DNA of 64,000 bases from Bathymodiolus brooksi (taxonomy: Eukaryota > Mollusca > Bivalvia > Mytilida > Modiolidae), in the NCBI GenBank assembly GCA_963680875.1, contig OY804579.1, positions 34,705,804 to 34,769,803 on the forward strand. The letters run 5' to 3'. A model generated the notes under the pieces. That model was not told the DNA's origin, ran no database searches, and was given only the letters and a program-made list of their open reading frames with translations. The translations under genes were made by a program, and so were the position numbers. This document shows, piece by piece, positions 1 to 12,378 of this stretch; the first letter of the stretch is position 1, and the number at the start of each line of letters is the position of its first letter.

Positions 1-2279
1 AATTTGCTTGATAGATAAGCCGGGCATGTTTTTTCCTTCTTTTCTCCATCGTTTTTCATATTTTATGAATTTATGATGATGCCTATGATCATTTTCGGTA
101 GATATTATTCAATATATGTAATCTTGTACCTGGCAACAGCAAATTATTGTCAATGAGTATCATCAAACGGCCGTATTTGCGAGGTAAACAAACACGAATT
201 TTAACATCCAGACTGGCATAAAAATAGATAAAAATAGATTTGGCCTCGCTCAGGTCAGTGCATAATTAATTAGCTTCCAGTAACGAAGGACAGCTTTTTT
301 AAATCGAAAAAACAACGTTTCGTAGCGTATTCGCCAATAATTCGGTGTTTAATCTTCATTTTATGAAGGTCAGTACGGAAAACGACAATAATTTTGGACA
401 TGAAAATATTACGAGTTTGGTAGACATTATGCCTTTAATTATATATTATAAAACTATCCCAAACATGTGGAATGAATTTTTCAAACAAGTACAAACATGT
501 CAGAATCTTCTGACTTGTAAACCAATTTACAAAGGCACAATATAATGGTATGTAATGCTAAGAGAGAAATATAAAAATACGTCAGAAAATATCAGCATAA
601 TTCGTCTGCGTTTACAAGTAATGTTAGCCCTTACTTACAATCAACAGGTCCGTCCATGGAAAGTAGAGAAAAGTTTCATTGAATAGACTTTCTCGATGAG
701 GAGACTACTTTCTGTCGTATTTCTGTGTATGCTATTATATTTACATCATTACAGATTAGCGATAGAAGAACGATATTAAAATGTCTTGCTCGTGTTCATG
801 GTATATTACATTAAACTCACTAGTTTGTCTGGTACTTCATTTTTTAATTTCCAAAAATGGTTTACTCAACTGTCTTCGTAGAACATATTGCATTAGTGAT
901 AACAAGTTGTTTGTTTAATTGTAGTTCTGGCTCTTGTCAGTAGACAATCATTTGTGTGGTAGAACATTGGCTGCAGTCTGATATAAAGCGAAATTTGAAA
1001 GGTTGATTGTGGAAATTAGATAACCATTACGTAATAGAAATATATCTATGGGGCATGTGGTCTATAGGCGTTGAGTAGATAAAGCATGTTTATTGATGGT
1101 ATCTGTCTCAGAAATACTTGTAGATGTATTTTGAAATAAACGTTTGTGTTACAATCTACCTGTTGATATTATTGCCATAATATTTACCTCATAGAAGAAG
1201 AAAAACAATGTTGTTAGCTGCTTTATCAGCTGGGACAAAAACGAAATGTTTGCTTATGTTGTTTTTAAATTTAGGGGATCCTAAGTATTCCTGATATATT
1301 TGTAAAGTCCACTTTTTTTTAAAAAGTGAAACCGTTTATGACATACTTATTAAATGACCAAAGACCCATCATTCATAGGGCTAAATACGGAAACGTCATC
1401 ACATTCTTTGCATAATGTGTGATGGTGTAAAATATGTATGGTAATTTGTTTTCTTTTGAATTGTGAGGAATTTTGTCGTTTTTAGCTTTAGATATTATGA
1501 TATATAGAGTCAGGTACTGGTTTTCGATTTTGCAACGCACTTGCTAAAATATATTTGTTTTTGTAATGCTTTATGTCAGTATTAGTTTATTGACAAGAAA
1601 GTCTGATTGTGTTCAGTGAATGTCTATAAATTGCATTTTTGTTTACTGCCAGTTCATTAGTTTATATGTTCTTGTTGTTTCCATGTCTATATATACACCC
1701 ATCTAATGTTATCTAAACCTTTGACTTATCTACAACTTTTACTATTATCAAGATAAAAATGAATTGACGTAGAATTGTACAATTTAATTATGTTTGATAG
1801 AATGTGTGTGTTCTGTAACAATAGACTCCCAACTATCGTGAGAGTTCGTATGAGTCAATATATTATTTTAACTTTTATTCTTCATGTTATGTTAATTGGC
1901 TGCGGTGTTTGTCTTGTGTCTGAATTTTAACGCAATGTTTTCCACTTTAGCAAACCTGATAAAGCAAAGAATACCTTTTGTTCAACCCAAGATAAGACAA
2001 CTATATATATAAAGGAATGTATTAGACACAACTGTTTCATTTGACCCTATATTTCGTTAATTTATTAAACACTATTTTTTTACTTGTTAGCTTTGTTTTC
2101 ATTCTATGAATTGTAGCTTACATTTTGCTAGTTAAATTTGAAAAAAATCAGCCAAAACTATCCAAGTTCGGAGGGATTTTCAACTTAAGTGAGGACCCGG
2201 ATGCACACTAAAATAGCTGTACAAACAAAAAAGGAAACAAAGACGAAACAAGAAAAGAATCAAATTTCAAGGAAACTCA
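1..2279. other. AT-rich stretch with no recognisable gene
   Basis: I see no coding region with recognisable domains, no RNA gene and no clear repeat here. The one open frame over 60 codons (345-545) has no recognisable motif and ordinary AT-rich composition, so I regard it as chance. The stretch ends where the 27 bp tandem array begins. Confidence 0.6.
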
Positions 2280-3976
2280 ATGTGCGAGAGAAGATGCACT
2301 GCTAGGGTAGGAAAGAGAAGATGTGGTGTTAGAGTAGGCGAGAGAAGATGCATTGTTAGGGTAGGCGAGAGAAGATGTGGTGTTAGGGTAGGCGAGAGAA
2401 GATGCACTGTTAGGGTAGGCGAGAGAAGATGTGGTGTTAGGGTAGGCGAGAGAAGATGCGCTGTTAGGGTAGGCGAGAGAAGATGCGCTGTTAGGGTAAG
2501 TGCGAGAAGATGCGCTGTTAAGGTAGACGAGAGAAGATCCGCTGATAGGATAGGCGAGAGAATATGCGCTGTTAGGGTAGGCGAGAGAAGACGCGCTATT
2601 ATGGTAGGCGAAAGAAGATGCGCTGTTAGGGTAGCCGGGAGAAGATGCTCTGTTAGGGTATGCGAGAGAAGATGCGCTGTTAGGGTAGGAGAGAGAAGAT
2701 GCCTCTGGTTAGGGTAGGCGAGAGAAGATGCTCTGTTGGGGTAGACGAGAGAAGATGCTTTGTCAGGAAAGCGAGAGAAGATGCGCTGTTAAGGTAGGCG
2801 AGAGAAAATGCGCTGTTGGCGTAGGCGATATAAGATGCGCTGTCAGGGTAGGCGAGAGAAGATGTTCTGTCAAGGCTAGGCGAGAGAAGATGTTCTGTCA
2901 GTGTAGGCGAGAGAAGATGCTCTATTAGAGCAGGCGAGAGAAGATGCTCTGTTAGGGTAGGGGAGAGAGGTAGGCGAGAGAAGATGCGCTGTTAGGGGAG
3001 GCGACAGAAGATGCGCTGTTAGGGTAGGCGAGAGAAGATGCGCTATTATGGTAGGCGAGAGAAGATGCGCTGTGAGGGTAGGCGAGAGAAGATGCACTGT
3101 TATTGTAGGCGAGAGAAGATGCACTGTTATGGTAGGGGTGAGAAAATGCTCTGTCAGGGTAGGCGAGATAAGATGTGGTGTTAGGGTAGGCGAGAGAAGA
3201 TGCGCTGTTAGGGTAGGCGAGAGAAGATGCGCTATTAGGGCAAGCGCGAGGAGATGCGCTGTTAGGGTAGACGAGAGAAGATGTGCTGATAGGATAGGCG
3301 AGAGAAGATGCGCTGTTAGGGTAGACGAGAGAAGATGCGCTGTTAGGGTAGGCGAAAGAAGATGCGCTGTTAGGGTAGTCGGGTGAAGATGCTCTGTTAG
3401 GGTAGGCGAGAGAAGATGCTCTGTCAGGGCATGCGAGAGAAGATGCGCTGTTAGGGTAGGAGAGAGAAGATGCTCTGTTAGGGTAGGCGAGAGAAGATGC
3501 TCTGTCAGGAAAGGCGAGAGAAGATACACTGTTAGGGTAGGCGAGAGAAGATGTGCTGTTAGGGTAGGCGATATAAGATGTGCTCTCATGGTATGCGAGA
3601 GAAGATGTTCTGTCAGGCTAGGCGAGAGAAGATGTTCTGTCAGTGTAGGCGAGAGAAGATGCTCTGTTAGAGCAGGCGAGAGAAGATGCTCTGTTTGGAT
3701 AGGCGAGAGAGGTAGGCGAGAGAAGATGCGCTGTTAGAGGAGGCGAGAGTAGATGCGCTGTTAGGGGAGGCGAGAGAAGATGCGCTGTTAGGGTAGGCGA
3801 GAGAAGATGCGCTATTATGGTAGGCGAGAGAAGATGCGCTATTATGGTAGGCGAGAGAAGATGCGCTATTATGGTAGGCGAGAGAAGATGCGCTATTATG
3901 GTAGGCGAGAGAAGATGCGCTGTGAAGGTATGCGAGAGAAGATGCTCTGTCAGGGTAGCAAAGAGTAGATGCGTTA
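2280..3976. repeat. 27 bp minisatellite, about 60 units
   Basis: The unit approximates GCGCTGTTAGGGTAGGCGAG followed by AGAAGAT, repeated with base substitutions and a few shortened units. Because 27 is divisible by 3, several frames stay open on both strands and yield spurious nine-residue repeat peptides (VGERRCAVR on one strand, LLSPTLTAH on the other). A shortened-unit landmark (GAGAGAGGTAGG) occurs at 2963 and again at 3705. Similar neighbours flank both, pointing to a higher-order duplication of about 742 bp. Most units carry an internal TTAGGG, but this is part of the 27-mer and not a telomeric run. Unit order is most irregular at 2700-3000. Confidence 0.95.
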
Positions 3977-4917
3977 CTTGTATTATTAATAAGTTCTCTC
4001 ATTAACAATTGGCACGTTCTTGTCTTTTAATGTAATTTGCTTTCTAAGGTGTTGCCACAATATCTCACGTGATGTTTTGGTAAAACACAATATGCCATTT
4101 AGTGCAAGTAACATGTTTTTCTATCTATTTTATGCACATAGAGCTTGTGTGCATCATCTGCAATTGTTATGATGAGACAACACAGAGGATCCAATCACAC
4201 ACCTCCATTGAACATTGACAATGAATACTTCCGTATACAAATCACCACCGATTGATCCTTCATTACAACACAGCATATGTTTATATATTAAACCCAGACA
4301 TTGCTTGATGGTTTTTGTCTATTATGTACTCCTAGATAACAACTGTAAGTACATACAATCAAACAAGTTTGATCCCAAACATTACATTAACTGACTTAAA
4401 AAGGCTGGAGTAGCCTCCCCGGGGAATCCACGTATATACTAAGATATATATAGCCCTCAATATAACTGTCATAGAGACTCACAAGACAACCTCATTTATG
4501 ACAATTGATTACCCAATAACATGTGCAGCTATTTTTTGTGATTACTATCTGAATGTTCATTCGACAGCATCAATTTTCTTAACCACTTAATGGTAAACAA
4601 TACTAAGCTTTTGCATATAAATTGTTTCTTGTCGTTGGGACTAAATATTAATCACAACTTACAGTTGTATTCAAGCTTGAAATGGATTAATGAAAGTAAA
4701 GAAATAACGTGATATAAAATCTTCCAGTTAGGGGTGCGCCCGACCATTTATATACATTTTGACTTTAAAGGGTATTAATTTAATCAGGTTGAGAATTACG
4801 TGAGACATGATTTTATATCGTGACGTATTTATACGTAGCAAAACTGTTACATAACTTTATTTATGCCCCCCCCCCCTTTCAACTATCAACTAGAGAAGAA
4901 AAAGGTCAGGCTAATTA
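3977..4917. other. No gene seen; short poly-C tract
   Basis: AT-rich sequence with no coding or RNA signal that I can support. A run of 11 C lies at 4866-4876. The stretch separates the 27 bp minisatellite from the TIR-bounded repeat element that starts at 4918. Confidence 0.5.
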
Positions 4918-4965
4918 AGTCTCCCAAACAACGTTTGGAGACTTATTGTTTTTGCTCCGTTTCTT

Positions 4966-4969
4966 CTTC

Positions 4970-5011
<42 letters not shown>

Positions 5012-5017
5012 TCTTTT

Positions 5018-5081
<64 letters not shown>

Positions 5082-5084
5082 TCC
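4966..5084. repeat. Compound microsatellite (ATT)n-(CTTT)n
   Basis: A TTA/ATT trinucleotide run (to about 5010) passes directly into a CTTT tetranucleotide run (about 5015-5084). The same junction recurs in short form at 6161-6195, so the microsatellite is an internal part of the surrounding element and has expanded in this copy. Reading frames across it (poly-Tyr, poly-Leu, Lys-Glu-Arg-Lys) are artefacts of the repeat. Confidence 0.97.
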
Positions 5085-5389
5085 GTGGACCACCAACTTG
5101 TCCACGACAGATCTCAGGAACTACTGGACAGAATTTCATGAAACTTGGTGGAGTTATAAATATAAGTTTCTAGTTGGTCCTAACGTTTTCAGCTTTGTGG
5201 TAAAGGGGGTCAAAGTCATATTTTGAGGGGTTCATAAGGGGTGGGGGTTACTATAGAATCCTATGGGAAAGTTGGACTTTCGTACATTAATGTTGATAAC
5301 TTCTAAATAGATAATGATAGAGACATAAAATTTGACATAGTGATAGGTCACCATTAGAGGAGCAATTCTGCGTTTTCAAAATTTTCGAG

Positions 5390-6080
5390 ATGTCTGCCAT
5401 TTTCAAAATGGGTGCCAAAACACGGCATAAAAAATGGGCGGTACAAATTCAGCATTGTCCGATATCATCAAAATTTGATAGGTGGGTAGATAATGATGTC
5501 CCGATTGATTCCTGACATTGAAAAATTTCTACCGGTCGCCATTTTCAAAATGGCCGCCACAAAACCGCAAAAATTCAACATTGTCCGATATCATCAAAAT
5601 TTGATATGTGGGTAGATAATGATGTCCCGAATTGATTCTCGGCATTGAAAAATTTCTACCGGTCGCCGTTTTCAAAATTGCCGCCACAATACCTCAAAAA
5701 TTCAACATTGTCCAATATCATCAAAATTTGATATGTTGGTAGATAATGATGTCCCGAATTGATTCCCGACATTGAAAAATTTCTACCGGTCGCCATTTTC
5801 AAAATGGCCGCCACAATACCGCACAAATTCAACATTGTCCGATTTCAACGCCATTTCATAAGTGGGTAGATTATGATGTCCCGAATTGATTCCTGACATC
5901 GAAAAATTTCTACCGGTCGCCATTTTCAAAATGGCCGCCACAATGCCGCACAAATTCCACATTGTTTGATTTCAACGTCCTGAATTGATTCCCGACATCG
6001 AAAAATTTCTACCGGTCTCCATTTTCAAAATGGCCGCCACAATACCGCAAAAATTCAACATTGTTCGATTTCAAAGGTAG
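5390..6080. repeat. ~127 bp internal tandem repeats, five units
   Basis: The landmark ACCGGT sits at about 5531, 5658, 5785, 5912 and 6011, giving spacings of 127, 127, 127 and 99 bp. Each unit contains CATTTTCAAAATGGCCGCC, whose core CATTTTCAAAATG is nearly palindromic, and then CATTGTCCGAT and ATAATGATGTCCCGA. The last unit is shortened by about 28 bp. The repeats lie inside the TIR-bounded element. Confidence 0.85.
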
Positions 6081-6140
6081 CTTTTGATTTATTTTTTAAA
6101 CCTGTTGTCAGTGGCCAGTTTGGGAGACTCCAAAATCGTT

Positions 6141-6840
6141 AGATTATAATCATATCTTGTTATTATTATTATTATTATTCTCTTTCTTTCTTTCCGTGGA
6201 CCATGGCAGATCTCAGGAACTACTGGACAGAATTTCATGAAACTTGGTGCTGTTATAGATATATGTTTTTAGTTGGTCCTAAAGTTTTCCGCTTTGTGGT
6301 AAAGGAGGTCAAAGTCATATTTTGAGGGGTTCAAAGGGGGTGGGGGTTACTATAGAATCCTATGGGAAAGTTGAAATTTTGTACATTGATGTTGATAACT
6401 TCTAAATGGATAATGATAGAGACATAAAATTTGACATAGTGATAGGTCACCATTAGACGAGCAATTCTGTATTTTCAAAATTTTTCGAGATGTCTGCCAT
6501 TTTCAAAATGGCTGCCAAAACACGGCATAAAAAATGGGCGGTAAAAATTCAACATTGTCCGATATCATCAAAATTTGATAGGTGGGTAGATAATGATGTC
6601 CCGAATTGATTCCCGACATTGAACAATTTCTACCGGTCGCCATTTTCAAAATGGCGGCCACAATACCGCACAAATTCAACATTGTCCGATTTCAACGCCA
6701 TTTCATATGTGGGTAGATTATGATGTCCCGAATTGATTCCTGACATCGAAAAATTTCTACCGGTCGACATTTTCAAAATGGCCACCACAATACCGCACAA
6801 ATTCAACATTGTCCGATTTCAACGACATTTCATATGCCTG
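6141..6840. repeat. Partial second copy of the 4918-6129 element
   Basis: The order of the first copy repeats: a short ATT run, CTTT repeats, CCGTGGACC, the segment around GGTAAAGGAGGTCAAAGTC, then CATTTTCAAAATGG units. This copy has a much shorter microsatellite and only two or three internal ~127 bp units. It lacks the left GTCTCCCAAAC end and breaks off near 6840. It probably arose by tandem duplication or a nested insertion. Positions 6841-7018 hold nothing I can name. Confidence 0.8.
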
Positions 6841-7018
6841 TCAATATATCACAATTCTATATAGTTGAGCTTAAATATTTTTTGTTCAAACGGTACAAGT
6901 TGTCGTATAAGTTCCACCAATGGTCTTAGAAGACGGAAGCTAAAATGAAATTGTTTGAGCTACTTTTGAAATTTGCGGAAATTGATTACAAATATTACAA
7001 AACTTTGGTTATTGTCCC

Positions 7019-7400
7019 TCAAGCATAGAGAGTCTCGGGTAGGTTTGTATGTAAGTTGGACAAGCATATATAGTCTCCTTTTCATATCGGTCTATATGTA
7101 AGTTTGGAATGAATAGATAGTTTGAGGTATGTATGTTCATAGAGAGGGACCAACAGTTAGTCTTTGATATGTTTGTATGTTGGACCAGGCATAGAAAGTT
7201 TCGGGTACGTTTGTATGTAGGCTATAACAAACATAGATTGTCTCAGGTATGTGTGTGTGTAGGATGAGACCAACATCGATAATCTCAAGTAGATTTGTAT
7301 ATTGGGAAAAGCATAAATAGTCTCAGGTAGGTTTGCATGTAGGTTGGGATAAGCATAGATAGCTACAAATAAGTTTGTTTGTGTCTGATATATAGTCTAA
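7019..7400. repeat. Degenerate ~45-50 bp tandem repeat, about eight units
   Basis: Diverged units share AGCATAGATAGTCTCAGGTA followed by GGTTTGTATGTAGGTTGGA. Unit boundaries drift and identity between units is modest, so this is an old array. It ends directly at the head of the SINE starting at 7405. Confidence 0.7.
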
Positions 7401-7404
7401 TTCA

Positions 7405-7680
7405 GGGCCCGGGTAGCTCAATGAGTTAGGTAGTTGGATTACCTAGCAACTCATAAAAGCCTATCACCAATACGGCGTGGGTTCGCGCCCGGCTTTGTAA
7501 ATTACAAAAAAGGGTGCACTCGACTGGCAGTCGCAAGTGATAAAGTTTACCAGTTGCTTTCCCATGGTCGGTGGTTCTCTCCGGGTACTCCGGCTTCTTC
7601 TACCACTAAAACTGGTCGCCATGATATAGCTGAAATATTGCTGAAAGTGGCGTTAAACACCAAAAATCAAATCAAATCAA
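7405..7680 (+). mobile_element. tRNA-derived SINE, sense copy
   Basis: The 5' head resembles a tRNA gene. It has an A-box-like sequence TAGCTCAATGAGTTAGG (7414-7430) and a B-box-like sequence GGTTCGCGCCC (7480-7490), which would form an internal RNA polymerase III promoter. A central body follows (CTCGACTGGCAGTCGCAAGT), then the segment GTGGCGTTAAACACC and a 3' tail of ATCAA repeats. A closely similar antisense copy lies at 14365-14640, so family and ends are well supported. The structure fits molluscan SINE families such as V-SINE/RUDI-type or MetaSINE elements, but I cannot assign it without a database. No exact target-site duplication was found for this copy. It has no protein; the open frame across it is accidental. 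Confidence 0.88.
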
Positions 7681-9463
7681 TCTATTGTCCAAGATAAGTT
7701 ATATATTTTGACATTTTATATATTTAAAATATTTCCCTAAATAATTTGGTACTACATGATGGGATCTAACCACTGTCATTACGAATTCTTTGTTGATATA
7801 TGTTGGGTCGTTTTATATTTTTCCAACTTGTCCATGTATTCGGATGTGTTTTTTTAATCATTCATTCACATTTATCTTGCTAAAGTATGACTGAATCGTC
7901 AGTCTTTTGTGGACAACAAAGAGAGAACATTTATAACATGAGAGATATTGCATAATTCGTGTACGGTTTTCACAAATATTACCATTTGATCTAAATGTTC
8001 ACTGTGTTTTATTGATGGCGTACAATTGATCAGCATATGCAACTTGTTTCATCTTTGATTAATGATTTAAAAGATAAGAAATCGAAATTCCAATCTGTTT
8101 CTTAATGGGCGTTTCGTATGAAAAATGTTCCTCAAAACAGGCCAATAGTGATAAATACAACTGCGTGTAAAAAAATATCGACATCAGACTCTATATTATG
8201 ACATTACATGATTTAATGTTGTACATATCTCTTCAAGGTCATTAAAATGGGATGTTGACCTTTTTCTGTTTTGAATCTGCATATTCTGTTTTTCAAACTA
8301 TTTATAGACCTAATTGTATTAGAAAAATGCATATTTTTTTTAATGTTGTAATATCAAAAACTTAAGTTAAATATCAAACATCAATAAAAACAAAGTAAGT
8401 CAGTAAGTAGAACGTAGAGAGCACGTTTTCTTACTAAATCACCAAATCAAAGATTATTGACAAAATTGTTAGTTTTCTGCTAGATAAGTATCCAAAAATG
8501 AAGTTTAGATGTATAGATTTTCCCCCTGTTTCTTATTATTAATTCTCTGAAGAAAGTTTGGAGACTGACTGGATATAACTTTGTAACTGGATATTATTAT
8601 AACTGAAGAAAAATAACACTAGTAAACAATAGAATCAAAAAAAGGAAACAACAATGCAATGGATCCTTCAATACGAATCGCCATTAAAAAAACGGGACAT
8701 GGACCATTCTTTTTTTAATTTTTACATCTGCCAAACATTTAGAAAATGGTAACCCATATACATTAGTGTGATCAACTTATATCAGAGCAGTATGCTTAAA
8801 TGTGCAATTAAATGCTTTGTACTGAATATAGGGTTGAAAAATTTAAATAAATTAGTAAAAAAAAGAACATGGGGTTTATTTCGACTTGATCCCTCGTTAA
8901 TCATCTTGTACGTCCGCACCCGTCTGTTAATTGTTTACATAATTTAATACCCATCATGACTATGTAAACAAAAGTACTATATTTCATTTAGAAACTCGGT
9001 CGTAACGTTCCATCAGAGTTTATATCACGTCACAGGCTTATATTGTATCTGAGAAATAGAAATAGATGTGCTTTGATGAACACCAGAACCTCAATTAATG
9101 ATTAATGATGAAATTTATTGAACATATTGTTTTGATGATTTGCGCTTTGACATCATACAGACTTAGGAGTTTGGACATTGATGCCTGTGGTTTGGGGCAG
9201 CTAAACACACTTTAACCTAACGCTGTCTATCTTCTCGGTGTCAGTTAAAGCATTTATATTGGATTATATCCTCAAAGTATCTAAAATAATTAATCATTTA
9301 AAAGGAAAAATTGAATTACTTGTATTGATTTCTATATTTTATTGAAGTTTGTTTATTTCTTCGTGGTGTTCGTCGTTTACTTCGTCATTACAGTAACGGA
9401 TGTTAATGTACTAATCAGCTCTTATAAATGACAGTACCAAAGTGGAAAATGTATCAACAACAA
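7681..9463. other. No gene seen
   Basis: AT-rich sequence without recognisable coding, RNA or tandem-repeat structure. At 8537-8572 a fragment resembling the left end of the 4918 element (TTATTATTAATTCTCTGAAG followed by AAAGTTTGGAGACT) can be seen, possibly a relic of that family. Confidence 0.5.
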
Positions 9464-10764
9464 CATACTAAAATACAATTACAGATCAACTACAACATAC
9501 TAAAATACAATTAAAGATCAACTACAACATACTAAAATACAATTAAAGATCAACTACAACATACTAAAATACAATTAAAGATCAACTACAACATACTAAA
9601 ATACAATTAAAGATCAACTACAACATACTAAAATACAATTAAAGATCAACTACAACATACTAAAATACAATTAAAGATCAACTACAACATACTAAAATAC
9701 AATTAAAGATCAACTACAACATACTAAAATACAATTAAAGATCAACTACAACATACTAAAATACAATTAAAGATCAACTACAACATACTAAAATACAATT
9801 AAAGATCAACTACAACATACTAAAATACAATTAAAGATCAACTACAACGTACTACAATACAATTAAAGATCAACGACAGAGTACTACAATACAATTAAAG
9901 ATCAACTACAACGTACTACAATACAATTAAAGATCAACTACAACGTACTACAATACAATTAGCGATCAACTGTAAAGTACTACAATACAATTAAAGATCA
10001 ACTATAACGTACTAAAATACAATTAAAGATCAATTACAACGTACTACAATACAATTAAAGATCAACTACAACGTACTACAATACAATTAAAGATCAACTA
10101 CAGAGTACTAAAATACAATTAAAGATCAATTACAACGTACTACAATACAATTAAAGATCAACTACAGAGTACCACAATACAATTAAAGATCAACTACAAC
10201 GTACTACAATACAATTAAAGATCAACTACAGAGTACTAAAATACAATTAAAGATCAATTACAACGTACTACAATACAATTAAAGATCAACTACAGAGTAC
10301 TAAAATACAATTAAAGATCAATTACAACGTACTACAATACAATTAAAGATCAACTACAGAGTACTACAATACAATTAAAGATCAACTACAACGTACTACA
10401 ATACAATTAACGATCAACTGTAAAGTACTACAATACAATTAAAGATCAACTATAACGTACTAAAATACAATTAAAGATCAATTACAACGTACTACAATAC
10501 AATTAAAGATCAACTACAACGTACTACAATACAATTAACGATCAACTACAGAGTACTAAAATACAATTAAAGATCAATTACAACGTACTACAATACAATT
10601 AAAGATCAACTACAGAGTACCACAATACAATTAAAGATCAACTACAACGTACTACAATACAATTAAAGATCAACTACAGAGTACTAAAATACAATTAAAG
10701 ATCAATTACAACGTACTATAATACAATTAAAGATCAACTACAGAGTACCACAATACAATTAAAG
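9464..10764. repeat. 32 bp minisatellite, about 40 units
   Basis: The unit is CAACTACAACATACTAAAAT followed by ACAATTAAAGAT. About the first twelve units are nearly identical. The second half mixes variants (CGTACTACAAT, CAGAGTACTA). A rare variant, GATCAACTGTAAAGTAC, occurs at 9964 and 10412, exactly 448 bp (14 units) apart with similar neighbours, showing a 14-unit higher-order repeat. The array is very rich in A on this strand. Confidence 0.96.
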
Positions 10765-11856
10765 AAGAATCGTTTCTTAAACACCACAATGTCTAATGGT
10801 CTAACATACAGCAAACAAGAACATATAGACTACAATAATTTAATAACCCACAGTTATAAAATATCATTATATATACTACATTTGTATGTTATGTATAGTG
10901 TTTGGGGTTTCTGTATGTATATGTTTAAAAGGAAACTTTACTGCAGGATAAAGGGGAGCTACAACAAGATGCGAATGTAAAAGAATCTGTATAGGTTTAA
11001 ACAACAACAACATTATATTATTATTTGTTTATATAAGTATTGCAAAAGATCCAATTATGATGAATGAAGGGTTGGGACTCCATTAACCTGCTTAGCCCCC
11101 CCCCCCCCCCCCCCCCACCCACCAACATGTTCTGTCTATCTCAAGATAATACCTGTATCTCCAACTCCTTATGTCATGGCATTTTGTATATTCAATAAGT
11201 TGAGGTGAGGGGTGATTGTTCGCTTTGTTGATATTGGTGGTAATTGTTTAAACTTTCTCGTCATAATTATACTGGATGATAAAGGATACTACAACACAAT
11301 ACATGTTTTTATCTACATTGTCCAATCAACATGGGGCTACATATCAACCTATTAATGGCTGCCTCTACAGTTCAACTTCAGAATTAAGGCATATTAATAC
11401 CATAAAATGATGCTACTGTTATGAAGTAAGAAAGGAATTTTCCATTTTTATCCAGAGGCACGGACGTTCTGTCGGCGTCTTTATACAAATACAATACAAC
11501 AGATATCTGATTCCAATATTCCATGTACAATATAGTATTTCACTGCCATATTTATCAAGACAAATGTCTATATTCTATGCACAACATTATTTAGTCGTTG
11601 TTTGTGACAGCTAAAGAGGATCTCATTAGCTTGTGGAATTTGTAACGCGCTTTTTTGTATCTGCATGGCAAAAACAAAATAACAACCACTTAAGTGAAAG
11701 TAGTACTATGGTAGCTTTGTGATCTGTTAAAACAAAAAGTCTGTCAGTTTTGAGGCGCATCATGTTTCTTTTAGTCTGGTACCTTGCTGACTTTATGCAT
11801 GTCACAATATTGTGTTATGTACTTAGTAACCAGACATCTATACAAATAGCGTTAGG
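10765..11856. other. No gene seen; poly-C tract
   Basis: AT-rich sequence with a run of 21 C at about 11096-11116. A fragment at 11214-11290 (CGCTTTGTTGATATTGGTGG, then TTTAAACTTTCTCGTCATAA) also occurs in related form at about 28810-28960 and 54077-54140, so it belongs to a dispersed repeat. The short frame at 10789-10980 has no recognisable domain. Confidence 0.5.
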
Positions 11857-12016
11857 GGTATGGTGTTTAGCGCCACTTTCAACAATCTTTCAGTAAAATG
11901 TGGTGGTCAGTTTTATTGGTGGAGGAAATAGGAGTAACCGGAGAAATCCATCGATCTGTCGAAAGTCACTGATAAACTTGATCACATAGCGCTGTATCGA
12001 GTACACCTCGTCATGA
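11857..12016 (-). mobile_element. SINE 3' portion, diverged, antisense
   Basis: On the minus strand this matches the 3' half of the SINEs in the window. The + strand shows TGGTGTTTAGCGCCACTTTC, then a segment like the 14365 copy, then TGAGTACACCTCG-type sequence matching the reverse complement of the 61600 copy. The tRNA-like head is missing and the body is diverged, so it is an old, 5'-truncated fragment. It links the two SINE types in the window through a shared 3' body. Confidence 0.65.
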
Positions 12017-12378
12017 AATATGAAAACAGGGTTTAACATTATAGTTCCTACACTTTGGTCAATCTCCCTCAGACATAAATGACCTTAGCCGTATTTTGCT
12101 ATCCTGTTTATACCCTTTGGTTAATTTGCTCCCAAATATTTTAGATTATCAGGCTCCAATCTGATGACTATCAGTTTATCCAATGAAGGTTATTCGAGAA
12201 ACGCACACTGAGTTAGAGATCTACGATTGTTCAGGCTTCCATAAACAGCTGTTATAATAACTCATATATTCTCTGGTCAGTTAGGTAAGATATATGGAAT
12301 CAATATACATTTACTACAAACAGGTACCATTTTAATTAATTTATCCCATTCGGAGTAAAATTATATTAGCGTTTAAAA
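12017..12378. other. No gene seen
   Basis: Sequence between a SINE fragment and the 60 bp array, without recognisable features. Confidence 0.5.

Larger units (their letters stand above)
4918..6129. mobile_element. Repeat element with 12 bp terminal inverted repeats
   Basis: The segment starts with AGTCTCCCAAAC (4918-4929) and ends with its exact reverse complement GTTTGGGAGACT (6118-6129). The left end is itself nearly palindromic (TCTCCCAAAC-AACGTTTGGAGA). Inside are an ATT/CTTT microsatellite block, a roughly 300 bp unique-looking segment beginning CCGTGGACC, and five repeats centred on ACCGGTCGCCATTTTCAAAA. There is no transposase-like reading frame, so if it is mobile it is non-autonomous. 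No convincing target-site duplication was found. A second partial copy follows at 6141-6840, which supports a repeat family. The superfamily is not identified. Confidence 0.55.

Noticed and set aside
2280..3976. Cys/Arg-rich or Leu/Ser-rich repeat proteins encoded by the 27 bp array
   Set aside because: The open frames follow from the 27 bp period (a multiple of 3), occur on both strands and have no flanking exon or promoter signals.
2280..3976. Telomeric or interstitial telomere repeat because of TTAGGG
   Set aside because: The hexamer occurs once per 27 bp unit and is never in tandem.
4911..5139. Lys/Glu/Arg-rich or poly-Asn/Tyr/Leu proteins
   Set aside because: They are translations of the (ATT)n-(CTTT)n microsatellite.
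7405..7490. A genuine tRNA gene
   Set aside because: Only A- and B-box-like sequences are present; no full cloverleaf is evident and the sequence continues into a SINE body found in other copies.
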